Positions 1 to 7,134 of a stretch of 20,866 bases of DNA are shown piece by piece (position 1 is the stretch's first letter; each line of letters starts with the position of its first letter). The notes beneath the pieces were generated by a model. It had not been told where the DNA came from. It saw nothing but the letters and a program-made list of their open reading frames with translations, and made no database searches. The stretch comes from Leadbetterella sp031420365 (GTDB taxonomy: Bacteria; Bacteroidota; Bacteroidia; Cytophagales; Spirosomataceae): the NCBI GenBank assembly GCA_031420365.1, contig JANOMP010000058.1, positions 1 to 20,866 on the forward strand, given 5' to 3'. Position numbers and translations under genes: made by a program.

Positions 1-2
1 AA

Positions 3-101
3 ATAGTTTATGCGACAAGAGAAATAATTAGACCAGATAGAAATGTGCCAAGAAAACACGGGCCGAAAAAAAATTATTCCATGAATTATAAAAGGCTCTG
101 A
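3..101 (+). CDS. possible C-terminal tail of a gene cut by the window edge
   Basis: An open frame enters from the left edge and ends at TGA 99-101, giving about 32 residues. The tail is strongly basic, with a PRKHGPKKN stretch and the ending MNYKRL. I do not recognise the family. If real, it converges with the fuconolactonase-like gene, whose stop is at 127-129, leaving only about 25 bp between the two 3' ends. A short open frame at an edge can occur by chance, so this is a weak call. Confidence 0.3.
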   Translation: MVYATREIIRPDRNVPRKHGPKKNYSMNYKRL

Positions 102-126
102 AAAACCTTAACTAAACGACATTGTA

Positions 127-963
127 TTATAAATTGTAAAAATGGGTAGCGTTTCCACCAAAAAACAAATCTTGCTCGGTTTGGCTGAATCTCGAGAAAT
201 ATTCCTTTACGATGGTATATTGATTTTCATAGGTAGCTGCCAAGGTGCATACTGGCCAATCAGAACCGTACAGTATTCTTTTGGTTCCAAAAGCATTGAC
301 CACTGTATCTAGGTATTTTGTAAAATCTTCTTTTTGCCAATTTAACCAATCGGCTTCGGTTACCATGCCCGATATTTTGCAATATACATTTTCAAATTTT
401 GCCACCTCTTTTAATTGTTTTTCCCATGTTTCAATTTCGCCTTTTTTTATTTTTGGTTTTGCAATATGGTCAATTATAAATGCTTGATCAGGAAGATTTT
501 TAATAAATTTTAGGGTGTTGGGAAGATGAGCTGCAAAAATCAAAATATCATAGGTATATCCATATTTTTTTAAGGCTGAAACTCCTTTCATAAAGGAAGG
601 TTGAATCATAAAGTCCAAATCGGGCTCATCGTGAATAACATGACGAAAGCCTTTAATTTTGGAGATTTGGCTATAATGTTCCAATCTTTCCAAAAGATAT
701 TCAGATTTCAAATCCACCCAGCCTACAATACCTTTGATTATTTCATTTTGATTGGCTAAATCAAGTAAAAAATCATTCTCTACTTCCGCTTGATTGGCTT
801 GCACGGCAACACAAGCATCTATGTTACATTTTTTCAACAATGGCTCTAAGTCGGAGGGAAGGAATTTTTTTTTTAAAACACCCATTTCTTCGTTCATCCA
901 AACGTGCTTTGCTGGGTCAAAATTCCAAAAATGTTGGTGGGCATCAATACGTAAGCTTTTCAT
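127..963 (-). CDS. amidohydrolase, L-fuconolactonase-like
   Basis: This encodes 278 aa, a normal length for the Amidohydro_2 family of TIM-barrel metal-dependent lactonases (L-fucono-1,5-lactonase, 2-pyrone-4,6-dicarboxylate lactonase). Visible signatures are the N-terminal metal motif DAHQHFW (H9, H11), DHIAKP around residues 165-170, YGSDWPV around 232-238 (D235 in the catalytic aspartate position) and the closing GGNATHFY. Such enzymes hydrolyse sugar lactones in the cytoplasm during fucose, rhamnose or galactose breakdown. No other fucose gene is adjacent, so the substrate is inferred from the family only. The ATG at 963 starts right at the conserved N-terminal strand, which supports the chosen start. 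The gene appears intact and monocistronic. Confidence 0.82.
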   Translation of the reverse strand: MKSLRIDAHQHFWNFDPAKHVWMNEEMGVLKKKFLPSDLEPLLKKCNIDACVAVQANQAEVENDFLLDLANQNEIIKGIVGWVDLKSEYLLERLEHYSQISKIKGFRHVIHDEPDLDFMIQPSFMKGVSALKKYGYTYDILIFAAHLPNTLKFIKNLPDQAFIIDHIAKPKIKKGEIETWEKQLKEVAKFENVYCKISGMVTEADWLNWQKEDFTKYLDTVVNAFGTKRILYGSDWPVCTLAATYENQYTIVKEYFSRFSQTEQDLFFGGNATHFYNL

Positions 964-1014
964 TTAAAGAAAATTAGGATAAGTTTAAATTTTAATAAAA
1001 GTACAATTATTTCC

Positions 1015-1042
1015 AAAATACGTAATGTTAGTTACGTATTTT
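1015..1042. terminator. strong hairpin upstream of the fuconolactonase-like gene
   Basis: A perfect 11-bp inverted repeat (AAAATACGTAA at 1015-1025, TTACGTATTTT at 1032-1042) encloses a 6-base loop and continues into a T run on the + strand. It has terminator shape in the + direction. It lies between the start of the - strand lactonase gene and the PqqD relic, where no intact + gene ends. It may be left over from a lost gene, or act as an operator-like palindrome. Confidence 0.5.
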
Positions 1043-1110
1043 TTTGTAATTTTATCTTTATCTTTTATTGATATCAATAACTTAAAACTACAATAATTTA
1101 AGAGTGTATC

Positions 1111-1300
1111 ATGCAAATTTCTAAAACAAAGTTTCGATCATATTTTGTCTTCCAACTTTTTAAATTCTTCGGTTATTCTTGATTCTAAAATGGGGGAATA
1201 TTATGAGCTTAACGATGTAGTGGGTTTTATTCTTTTAAAACAAAAAATTTTAGAGAATTAAAGAAATTGCAATTGAATAAGATGTGCCCTAGCAATAGAA
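1111..1300 (+). pseudogene. decayed PqqD-family (peptide-binding chaperone) relic
   Basis: Starting at ATG 1111 the frame reads MQISKTKF. One extra T in the run at 1132-1134 shifts the frame, after which the text continues as DHILSSN...VILDSKMGEYYELNDV to a stop at 1259-1261. The stretch ILDSKMGEYYELN matches the signature of PqqD-like proteins (typically LLDLETGxYYxLNEVG). In a third frame the sequence goes on as IKEIAIE, then a stop, then DVP, which resembles the second conserved PqqD block. PqqD-like proteins bring precursor peptides to modifying enzymes in PQQ, lasso-peptide and other RiPP pathways. At least two frameshifts and several stops make this non-functional. The family call rests on motif recognition alone. 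Confidence 0.5.
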
Positions 1301-1739
1301 TTTTTATCTCTAACAGATTAGTCAACTAACATTATCTAGTGGCTTATTGTCCTAAACTTTTGTAGGAGATTCGCTGCAGGATTCTACAAACAACATTTTT
1401 TCAGAATTACAGAAAGGTTTTTTTATTCCTATTTTTACTTTAATAAATGCACTTTTTTATTTTCTTAAACTTGCTTATAATAACAGTATTTTAGATTTAT
1501 AAAAATTTATTTTGGCGCAGCTCAATTTTTTTATTTAAGATTCATCTAAAATATTTTTTTAAAACTAGAACTTAACATCATTTAGGCATAAGACTTGTTT
1601 CATTGAAATTTTTGTTCTACATTAATTATTCTAATAAAATTATTGGCCTAAATTTATTATTTATTCAAAAATTTCATCTTTAGAGCTTGATAAGTAGTTT
1701 GACAATTATTAACAGCCAAATTAGAAACTAGTATATTAT
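1301..1739. other. AT-rich gap with no intact gene
   Basis: No credible complete gene is visible. On the + strand a stop-free stretch of about 49 codons (about 1362-1501, containing FTLINALFYFLKLAYNN) has a membrane-like composition but no start codon. It could be more wreckage of whatever accompanied the PqqD-like gene. I could not assign it to a family. Confidence 0.35.
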
Positions 1740-2612
1740 ATGATAACCACTCACGAAGAAACAGCAATAAAAGCAACGTATTTTAGTATTGTTGGAAATA
1801 CTTGCTTGGCAATTATTAAGGCAGTTGCCGGAATTTTTGGTAATTCATACGCGTTGATTGCCGATGCCATTGAATCAATTACAGATATTTTCGCATCCTT
1901 TTTAGTCTTATTTGGGCAAAAATATGCGAATAGACCAGCAGATAAAAATCATCCATATGGGCACGGCCGAGTGGAACCATTAATTACTTTTTTAGTGGTG
2001 GGGTTTCTAATAACTTCTGCCACAATTATAGCTTATGAAAGCATCAAAAACATTGGGACTCCGCACGAGTTGCCCAAACCATGGACTTTATTGGTTCTAT
2101 TACCTTTAATTATTTGGAAAGAAATTTCATTTCGCTTAGTGTTGAAAAAGGCTAAAGAAACTAATAGCTCTTCGCTAAAAGCGGATGCATGGCATCACAG
2201 AAGTGATGCTATTACTTCTGTTGCTGCATTTATTGGAATTTCTGTTGCTTTGTTTTTTGGCAAAGGGTACGAAACAGCAGACGATTGGGCGGCACTTTTT
2301 GCTTCTGGTTTTATATTGTATAACAGCTATTTGATTTTTAGACCCGCACTTGGAGAAATAATGGACGAGCACCTTTATGATGACCTTTTGGAGGAAATAA
2401 GAAAAATAGCCCTAACTGTTGAAGGAATTGTTGCCACAGAAAAATGTTTTATAAGAAAAGTTGGAATGAAATATCATATTGATCTGCACGCTATTGTTGA
2501 TGCTAATATTTCTGTAAAAATTGGACACGAAATAGCCCATAATCTCAAAGACATATTGCGAAATGAAATACCACAATTGGGGAATGTTTTAATTCATATT
2601 GAACCAAATTAA
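1740..2612 (+). CDS. cation diffusion facilitator (CDF) family metal efflux protein
   Basis: This encodes 290 aa, a typical CDF length: about six N-terminal membrane helices and a cytoplasmic C-terminal domain from about residue 210. CDF proteins export Zn2+ or related divalent cations from the cytoplasm by proton antiport. The TM2 site is ADAIESITD (E45, D49 in the positions of YiiP D45 and D49). The TM5 site is ADAWHHRSD (H152, D156). DKNHPYGHGR at 68-77 is the conserved loop between TM2 and TM3. The C-terminal domain has the usual alternating His pattern (KYHIDLHAIVD...HEIAHNLKD). E at the first TM2 position, rather than D or H, leaves metal specificity open. Start ATG 1740 is directly preceded by AT-rich sequence. 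Confidence 0.9.
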   Translation: MITTHEETAIKATYFSIVGNTCLAIIKAVAGIFGNSYALIADAIESITDIFASFLVLFGQKYANRPADKNHPYGHGRVEPLITFLVVGFLITSATIIAYESIKNIGTPHELPKPWTLLVLLPLIIWKEISFRLVLKKAKETNSSSLKADAWHHRSDAITSVAAFIGISVALFFGKGYETADDWAALFASGFILYNSYLIFRPALGEIMDEHLYDDLLEEIRKIALTVEGIVATEKCFIRKVGMKYHIDLHAIVDANISVKIGHEIAHNLKDILRNEIPQLGNVLIHIEPN

Positions 2613-2701
2613 TGGAATTGAAATAATTCAAAATACCTCTTTTAGTATTAATAGTATATTGAAGTGTAATTTTCTAAAATCATTTATTTTATTATTATCC
2701 T

Positions 2702-2709
2702 TATCTTTG
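2702..2709 (+). promoter_or_regulatory. Bacteroidota -7 element (TATCTTTG) for the MFS gene
   Basis: TATCTTTG matches the TAnnTTTG consensus and lies 19 bp upstream of the ATG at 2729, giving a leader of roughly a dozen bases. No clear -33 TTG is seen at the expected spacing, so this is a half-site call. It suggests the exporter gene is transcribed separately from the CDF gene before it. Confidence 0.45.
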
Positions 2710-2728
2710 CCCTACCTATTCTTAAAAT

Positions 2729-3946
2729 ATGCCAGAAAAAAATTCAAAAGCAATATTTTTTATCCTAGTTACAGTTTTAATTGACGTCATAGGTATAGGA
2801 ATTATTATTCCTATTATGCCAAGCTTGTATCAAGAATTAACGGGAGGCTCAGTGAGTGAGGCTTCGCAATATTCTGCATATTTGGTTTTTATATATGCTA
2901 TCATGCAATTCATTTTTTCACCTATTATTGGAGGATTAAGTGATCAATATGGGAGAAGACCTGTACTCTTGCTTTCATTGTTAGGCTTCGGTTTAGATTT
3001 TGTATTTCTAGCTTTGGCTCCATCAATTGGGTGGCTATTTGTAGGTAGAATTATTTCTGGAATAGCTGGGGCAAGTTTTACTACGGCAAATGCTTACATT
3101 GCAGATGTTACCGAGCCAGAAAAGAGAGCTCAAAGCTTTGGAATGTTAGGAGCTGCTTTTGGTTTAGGTTTTATAATTGGTCCATCGCTAGGAGGTATTT
3201 TGGGTGAAATAGATACTCGATTGCCATTTTGGGTTGCAGCAAGCTTAGCTCTTATTAATTGGTTATATGGATATTTTATCCTACCTGAATCATTACTACC
3301 AGAAAACAGAAGGAAGTTTAATATAAAAAGAGCCAATCCTATTGGCAGTCTAATAAATTTAAAAAAACATCCTTATATCTTAGCATTAGTACTTTCTTTG
3401 TTTTTAGTAAACGTTTCTAACTTTGCTACCCAAGGCACGTGGTCTTTTTATACCATAGAAAAATTTAATTGGTCAAAAATGGAGGTCGGACTATCTTTAG
3501 GTTTTGTTGGGCTGATGGTTGCCATTGTTCAAGGTGGATTAATAAGGATAATTATACCGAAACTTGGACAAGAGAATTCTTTATTTTTGGGATTAGCTAT
3601 TAACTCTATCGGACTCCTTGGCTTTGCATTTGCTTCCTCTTCATGGATGATGTATGCTATAATGGTTCCTTTTGCTATTGGTGGATTAGCAGGCCCTGCT
3701 TTTCAAGGTATTATTTCCAATCAAGTGCAAAAAAATGAACAAGGAGAACTTCAAGGTGGTTTAACAAGCTTAATGAGTATTGCGGCTATAGTTGGACAGC
3801 CTTTAATGTTAGGATTATTTAGAGTATTTACTAAAAAAAATGGTGTAGGCTATCTACCCGGTGCACCATTTATTATGGGCTCAATGTTATCAATAATTAG
3901 CCTAATATTAACCATTCGAACTATTAATAAAGTAAAAAATACTTAA
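2729..3946 (+). CDS. MFS drug exporter of the Tet/DHA1 type
   Basis: This encodes 405 aa with twelve predicted membrane helices, the standard size for 12-TM drug:proton antiporters. TM1 has the LIDVIGIGIIIPIMP pattern of TetA-type proteins (D19). Motif A is GGLSDQYGRRPVLL (about 68-81) in the TM2-TM3 loop. Motif C is GLGFIIGPSLGG (about 145-156) in TM5, the antiporter signature. The family exports tetracycline or other small hydrophobic compounds; the actual substrate cannot be read from sequence, and many chromosomal members are not resistance genes. It follows the CDF gene by 116 bp and has a candidate promoter at 2702. Start ATG 2729 places the first helix at about residue 8. Confidence 0.85.
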   Translation: MPEKNSKAIFFILVTVLIDVIGIGIIIPIMPSLYQELTGGSVSEASQYSAYLVFIYAIMQFIFSPIIGGLSDQYGRRPVLLLSLLGFGLDFVFLALAPSIGWLFVGRIISGIAGASFTTANAYIADVTEPEKRAQSFGMLGAAFGLGFIIGPSLGGILGEIDTRLPFWVAASLALINWLYGYFILPESLLPENRRKFNIKRANPIGSLINLKKHPYILALVLSLFLVNVSNFATQGTWSFYTIEKFNWSKMEVGLSLGFVGLMVAIVQGGLIRIIIPKLGQENSLFLGLAINSIGLLGFAFASSSWMMYAIMVPFAIGGLAGPAFQGIISNQVQKNEQGELQGGLTSLMSIAAIVGQPLMLGLFRVFTKKNGVGYLPGAPFIMGSMLSIISLILTIRTINKVKNT

Positions 3947-4043
3947 TCTGAATAATTTAATAATCAAATTTAATTTCCTCGCAAAATTTAAAATAAATAA
4001 TATTGGAAGTTTAAATATTAATCAAAATAATTTAGCAATATAA

Positions 4044-4073
4044 TTGTAAAAACAAAATAAAACACTAAATTTG
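4044..4073 (+). promoter_or_regulatory. Bacteroidota promoter for tRNA-Trp–secE–nusG
   Basis: TTG at 4044-4046 and TAAATTTG at 4066-4073 match the -33 TTG and -7 TAnnTTTG elements with a 19-bp spacer, the classic spacing. Transcription should start near 4080, about 25 bases before the tRNA. This is the best promoter in the window and implies that the tRNA is cotranscribed with secE and nusG. Confidence 0.7.
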
Positions 4074-4104
4074 CAGCCCAATTGGGGTGTAAAATGATTT
4101 ATTT

Positions 4105-4175
4105 ACGGGAATAGTTTAAAGGTAGAACTACGGTCTCCAAAACCGTCGGTCTGGGTTCGAGTCCTAGTTCCCGTG
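4105..4175 (+). tRNA. trnW: tRNA-Trp (anticodon CCA)
   Basis: A full cloverleaf can be folded by eye. The acceptor stem pairs ACGGGAA 4105-4111 with TTCCCGT 4168-4174. The D stem is GTTT/GAAC, the anticodon stem ACGGT 4130-4134 with ACCGT 4142-4146 around loop CTCCAAA (anticodon CCA at 4137-4139), and the T stem CTGGG/CCTAG around TTCGAGT. G4175 is the discriminator base usual for tRNA-Trp. CCA is not encoded. It lies 40 bp before secE, a common arrangement in Bacteroidota. Confidence 0.95.
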
Positions 4176-4215
4176 CAATAGAAGCTCTTTGGAGTTTCGC
4201 TAAAACAAACTTTTT

Positions 4216-4407
4216 ATGAATAATTTAGTTCAGTTTTTTAAAGATTCTTGGCATGAAGTAACCAAGGAGGTTACCTGGCCAAAAATGGGAGAGTTACAAT
4301 CAAGTGCTACTTTAGTATTAGTAGCTTCGCTTATATTCGCTTTGGTTGTAGGTGGCATTGACACCTTAATAGACAATGCTTTAAGACTTTTATACCAATC
4401 CATTTAA
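4216..4407 (+). CDS. secE: preprotein translocase subunit SecE
   Basis: This encodes 63 aa, the short single-helix form of SecE found outside gamma-proteobacteria. An amphipathic N-terminal helix contains the conserved KEVTWPKMGEL motif (residues 18-28). One membrane span follows at about 33-57. SecE clamps the SecY channel in the inner membrane. The tRNA-Trp gene lies 40 bp upstream and nusG starts 24 bp downstream, the conserved order for this locus, which makes the call secure despite the small size. Confidence 0.95.
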   Translation: MNNLVQFFKDSWHEVTKEVTWPKMGELQSSATLVLVASLIFALVVGGIDTLIDNALRLLYQSI

Positions 4408-4431
4408 TTTTTAATCCTCTCCATAAATACT

Positions 4432-4983
4432 ATGAGTGAATTTAATTGGTATGTCGTAAGAGCAGTATCACAACAAGAAAAGAAGATAAAAATCTATATT
4501 GAAAATGAAGCTGCAAGAAGAAAACTTACAGACTTTATTCCAGAAGTTCTAATATCATCTGAAAAAGTAGTGGTGGTAAGAAACGGCAAAAAAAGCGTTA
4601 GAGAAAAAAACTTTTTCCCTGGATATATTTTGGTAAATGCAGACCTATCAAATGGTGAGGTCTTACACCTTATTAAAAGCATTCCTGGTGTAATTGGGTT
4701 TTTAGGCAAAAATGGTGGAGCTTCATTAGAACCCGAACCCTTAAGACAATCAGAAGTAAATAGGATTTTAGGTATTAAAGAAGAAATTGGAGAAGCTACA
4801 ATAGATTCTAAAGTTACATATATTAAAGGCGAATCAGTAAAAGTTATCGATGGACCATTCAATGGTTTTGAAGGAAATGTAGAGGAAGTGTATGATGACA
4901 AAAAGAAATTAAGTGTAAGTGTAAAGATTTTTGGCAGAAGTACTCCTGTCGAATTGGGATATTTACAGGTGGAGAAATTATAA
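4432..4983 (+). CDS. nusG: transcription termination/antitermination factor NusG
   Basis: This encodes 183 aa, a normal bacterial NusG length. The N-terminal NGN domain opens with FNWYVVRAVSQQEKK and includes FFPGYILV (about 62-69), which contacts the RNA polymerase clamp. The C-terminal KOW domain is VKVIDGPFNGFEGNVEEVY (about 136-154), the part that binds Rho or ribosomal protein S10. It is cotranscribed with secE. Unusually, a strong intrinsic terminator follows 25 bp after the stop, and no rplK-rplA-rplJ-rplL genes follow within the window. Confidence 0.96.
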   Translation: MSEFNWYVVRAVSQQEKKIKIYIENEAARRKLTDFIPEVLISSEKVVVVRNGKKSVREKNFFPGYILVNADLSNGEVLHLIKSIPGVIGFLGKNGGASLEPEPLRQSEVNRILGIKEEIGEATIDSKVTYIKGESVKVIDGPFNGFEGNVEEVYDDKKKLSVSVKIFGRSTPVELGYLQVEKL

Positions 4984-5008
4984 TATTTTTTGTTTTATTG
5001 TTTTTAAA

Positions 5009-5038
5009 GGCCAGTTCTTCACGGAGCTGGCCTTTTTT
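5009..5038 (+). terminator. intrinsic terminator after nusG
   Basis: GGCCAGTTC (5009-5017) pairs with GAGCTGGCC (5024-5032) through nine base pairs, one of them G-T, around a 6-base loop. A run of six T follows (5033-5038). This is a textbook Rho-independent terminator that ends the tRNA-Trp–secE–nusG transcript. Confidence 0.9.
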
Positions 5039-5298
5039 GTTATTTTCAAATTATTTAAGTTTTGTTAACATTTAGAATGCAACTTAAAATAAAATAATAG
5101 CATCTTTATTCCGAAAGCTATTACAAAATACTATTTCAGAAGGAGGCCTCCTTTCAATATTTGAGCATATTGTTTCTTTCATTTATACGTATTAAAGTAT
5201 TTTTTAACCAAACAAAATTAAAATAGACAATTTATGTATAAGCTAATACCTTGTATTACATAATAGTCATATATTTGTATATCAAATTAAGAAAAACT
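5039..5298. other. non-coding stretch with a 14-bp palindrome and a relic promoter
   Basis: No gene is visible here. AAGGAGGCCTCCTT at 5140-5153 is a perfect 14-bp palindrome without a loop, GC-rich against its surroundings. TATATTTG at 5270-5277 matches the -7 consensus and points at the interrupted DUF3052 gene. The last bases before the insertion sequence (5279-5298) appear to be the broken 5' end of that gene. Confidence 0.4.
5270..5277 (+). promoter_or_regulatory. -7 element (TATATTTG), probably of the disrupted DUF3052 gene
   Basis: It matches TAnnTTTG and lies just upstream of the reconstructed 5' end of the DUF3052 gene. A TTG at 5251-5253 is 16 bp away, shorter than the usual 19-21, so the -33 part is doubtful. 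Confidence 0.35.
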
Positions 5299-5324
5299 GG
5301 TATTACAGGATTTAGAGTGGAAAC
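5299..5324 (+). repeat. left terminal inverted repeat of the ISL3 element
   Basis: It is the reverse complement of 6576-6601 at 23 of 26 positions; positions 5303-5324 match at 21 of 22. It overlaps the last codons and stop of the transposase gene. Confidence 0.85.
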
Positions 5325-6539
5325 ATATTTAGTTTACCTTGAAAAAATAGTACTGCATTTTGGTAACCTTTAAAATTTGCAAACCCTCTGGTCATTGATT
5401 TTACTATTTGTATTTGTGAATTAATATTTTCTGCTATACTATTTGATACTGAATGCATTGCTGAATTTAGTATTCCCTCTAGATGTTTAAGTAAAGTATC
5501 GGCAACTTTTATCATTGGTTTTAATTTTGATTGAAGTGCATTTTTATACCAGTTTTCGAAAAAGTCTTTGAAAACATACCAGTTTCCTATTGTGTAAATT
5601 TCTTTAAAATTCTCCTTAATTCGCCAAGCAATTGACGTTTTAAGGTTAATTGCATCTATTTGGTTAAACTTAAAAGCCTCTTGATTTGACCAACCTCTAG
5701 GGGCTTTTAAGTACAAATACTTTGTGCTTTTAAGTGCTATTTCGTGCTTTGTTTCCATCTTTCTTACTTCATTCACACTTTTATTGAGATATTTTACAGT
5801 ATGAAATTTGTCATGAATTATTGTCGCTTGTGGCAGTATTTTTTTTGCTGCTGCCATCATGTATGCTTTCCACATATCCATGGTAATTAATGTAATATTT
5901 TTAAGTTGTTTTGGCGAAAGTGTCCATGTTAAAAGTTCTTCTGTATTTTCAATTTTTCGCCCTTCAATAATATCCAAAACCCGCTTATTTATAGGGTCTG
6001 ACAGAATAGTTAAGTAATTATGGCCGTTACTAAAGCTTTTTTCATCTAGACTAATTGCTGTAATACCATCCAAATTCCGCCTAAACAGTCCACGCTCAAC
6101 GCCTCTTTATCATTATATGATGAACTATATCAAAACTACTATCAAAAAATTCAGCCGTTTTAGTTTGATTTTTACTCATCAAAAGTGCTTCTAAAACTCT
6201 AAATTCAAATAAATAACTAAAACTAACTCGCTCATCCCCCCATTATTGAGCAATATTCCTAATACCTAATTTGCCATCTTTAACCCTTGGAATACGAGCA
6301 TTTAGATAATATTTGTATTCGAAAAGATCTAAATGGCGTATACTTCTTGAACTTGAGTAAATATAAACATTCAATAATTCTTTATTTTCAGGAAAGTAAC
6401 CAGTTGAACTTGTATATTCAATAAAGATATCAATCTCTTTAATTTTTTTATCAATTTTCTTATTAATTTTCTTATCCTTGATAATCCATCCTTCACCTAA
6501 TTCTAAAATTTCAAACAGTATTTCTGCTATGCTTTTCAT
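5312..6539 (-). pseudogene. ISL3-family transposase, frameshifted
   Basis: Three consecutive pieces together give about 407 residues, the usual ISL3 transposase length. Piece 1 (6539-6243) is the N-terminal domain with RHLDLFEYKYYLNARIPRVK, ending at a stop after RNIAQ. Piece 2 (about 6237-6100) is in another frame and reads SYLFEFRVLEALL...FDIVHHIMIK. Piece 3 (about 6100-5312) reads VERGLFRR then the DDE domain: ISLDEKSF (first D), ITMDMWKAY (second D) and AENINSQIQ (E). Piece 3 alone would need a TTG start. The cysteines that form a zinc ribbon in the N-terminal domain of related transposases are absent. Two frameshifts plus the lost ligands indicate a dead gene. Confidence 0.88.
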
Positions 6540-6575
6540 TTAAATTTTTTTTCCTAAATTTATGAAATAATTCAG

Positions 6576-6601
6576 GTTTTCACTCTAAATCCTGTAAAGC
6601 C
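6576..6601 (-). repeat. right terminal inverted repeat of the ISL3 element
   Basis: It is the partner of 5299-5324. It lies just upstream of the transposase start at 6539 and is followed at once by the 8-bp target duplication. Confidence 0.85.
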
Positions 6602-7033
6602 CAAAAACTAAATTTTAAAGAGCATAAAAAAATAGCTATCTTAAATGCTTCAGAAGATTTTATAGAAGAAATGAACGACTTTTCTACCTATTTGAAAATA
6701 ATAATTAGCCTTCCAATTGAAAAGGTAAATTTTGTCTTGGCATTTGTAAAAGAACAAAAACAAATAAACAATTTAGCACCAAAAATAAATGAAATACTAG
6801 CGAATTGTGCCCTGTTTTGGTGGGCCTATCCCAAGGGAACCTCTAAGAAACATACATTTAACTTTAGTAGAGATTCTGGTTGGCAGATAATGGGGGATTT
6901 AGGTTACGAACCAGTAAGAATGGTTTCAATAGACGACGATTGGAGTGCATTTAGATTTCGAAAAGCTGAAAATATTAAAAAAATGACACGAAGCCTTGAA
7001 TGGCGGATGTCAGAAAAAGGGAAGAAAAAGTAA
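6602..7033 (+). pseudogene. DUF3052-type gene, 5' end removed by the ISL3 insertion
   Basis: From the IS edge the frame reads QKLNFKEHKKIAILNASEDF and continues through ATG 6671 to TAA 7031-7033. Conserved DUF3052 blocks are visible: VLAFVKE, LFWWAYPKGTSKK, NFSRDSGWQIM, YEPVRMVSIDDDWSAFRFR and KKMTRS. DUF3052 proteins are small and of unknown function. Joining the left flank to the right flank and keeping one target copy gives GAA AAA CTA AAT, in frame with this protein, so the IS landed a few codons into the gene. The upstream scrap now has ATA where a start would be and a TAA before GAA AAA. A 120-aa product from ATG 6671 is conceivable but lacks the first conserved strand. Confidence 0.75.
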
Positions 7034-7134
7034 AAAACAATTAAATAGTTTTTAGGTGGATATTAATGAAAGAGAATACAAAAAAATAAAAGAAGCTGAA
7101 AACTTAAACCAAACAAAACAGATAACAAACAAAA

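Larger units (their letters stand above)
5299..6601 (-). mobile_element. ISL3-family insertion sequence, complete but inactive
   Basis: The element is 1303 bp. Its ends form 26-bp inverted repeats (5299-5324 and 6576-6601) matching at 23 of 26 positions, starting GG and ending CC. They are flanked by GAAAAACT (5291-5298) and CAAAAACT (6602-6609), an 8-bp target duplication with one mismatch; 8 bp is the size known for ISL3 elements. The single transposase gene runs on the - strand almost end to end, and its stop lies inside the left repeat. Frameshifts show the element can no longer move by itself. It interrupts a DUF3052-type gene near its start. Confidence 0.85.

Noticed and set aside
2599..2784. 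61-codon open frame between the CDF and MFS genes
   Set aside because: It overlaps both genes in other frames, spans the MFS promoter element and has low-complexity composition.
4494..4901. 135-codon - strand open frame across nusG
   Set aside because: It is an antisense shadow of nusG, whose identity is certain.
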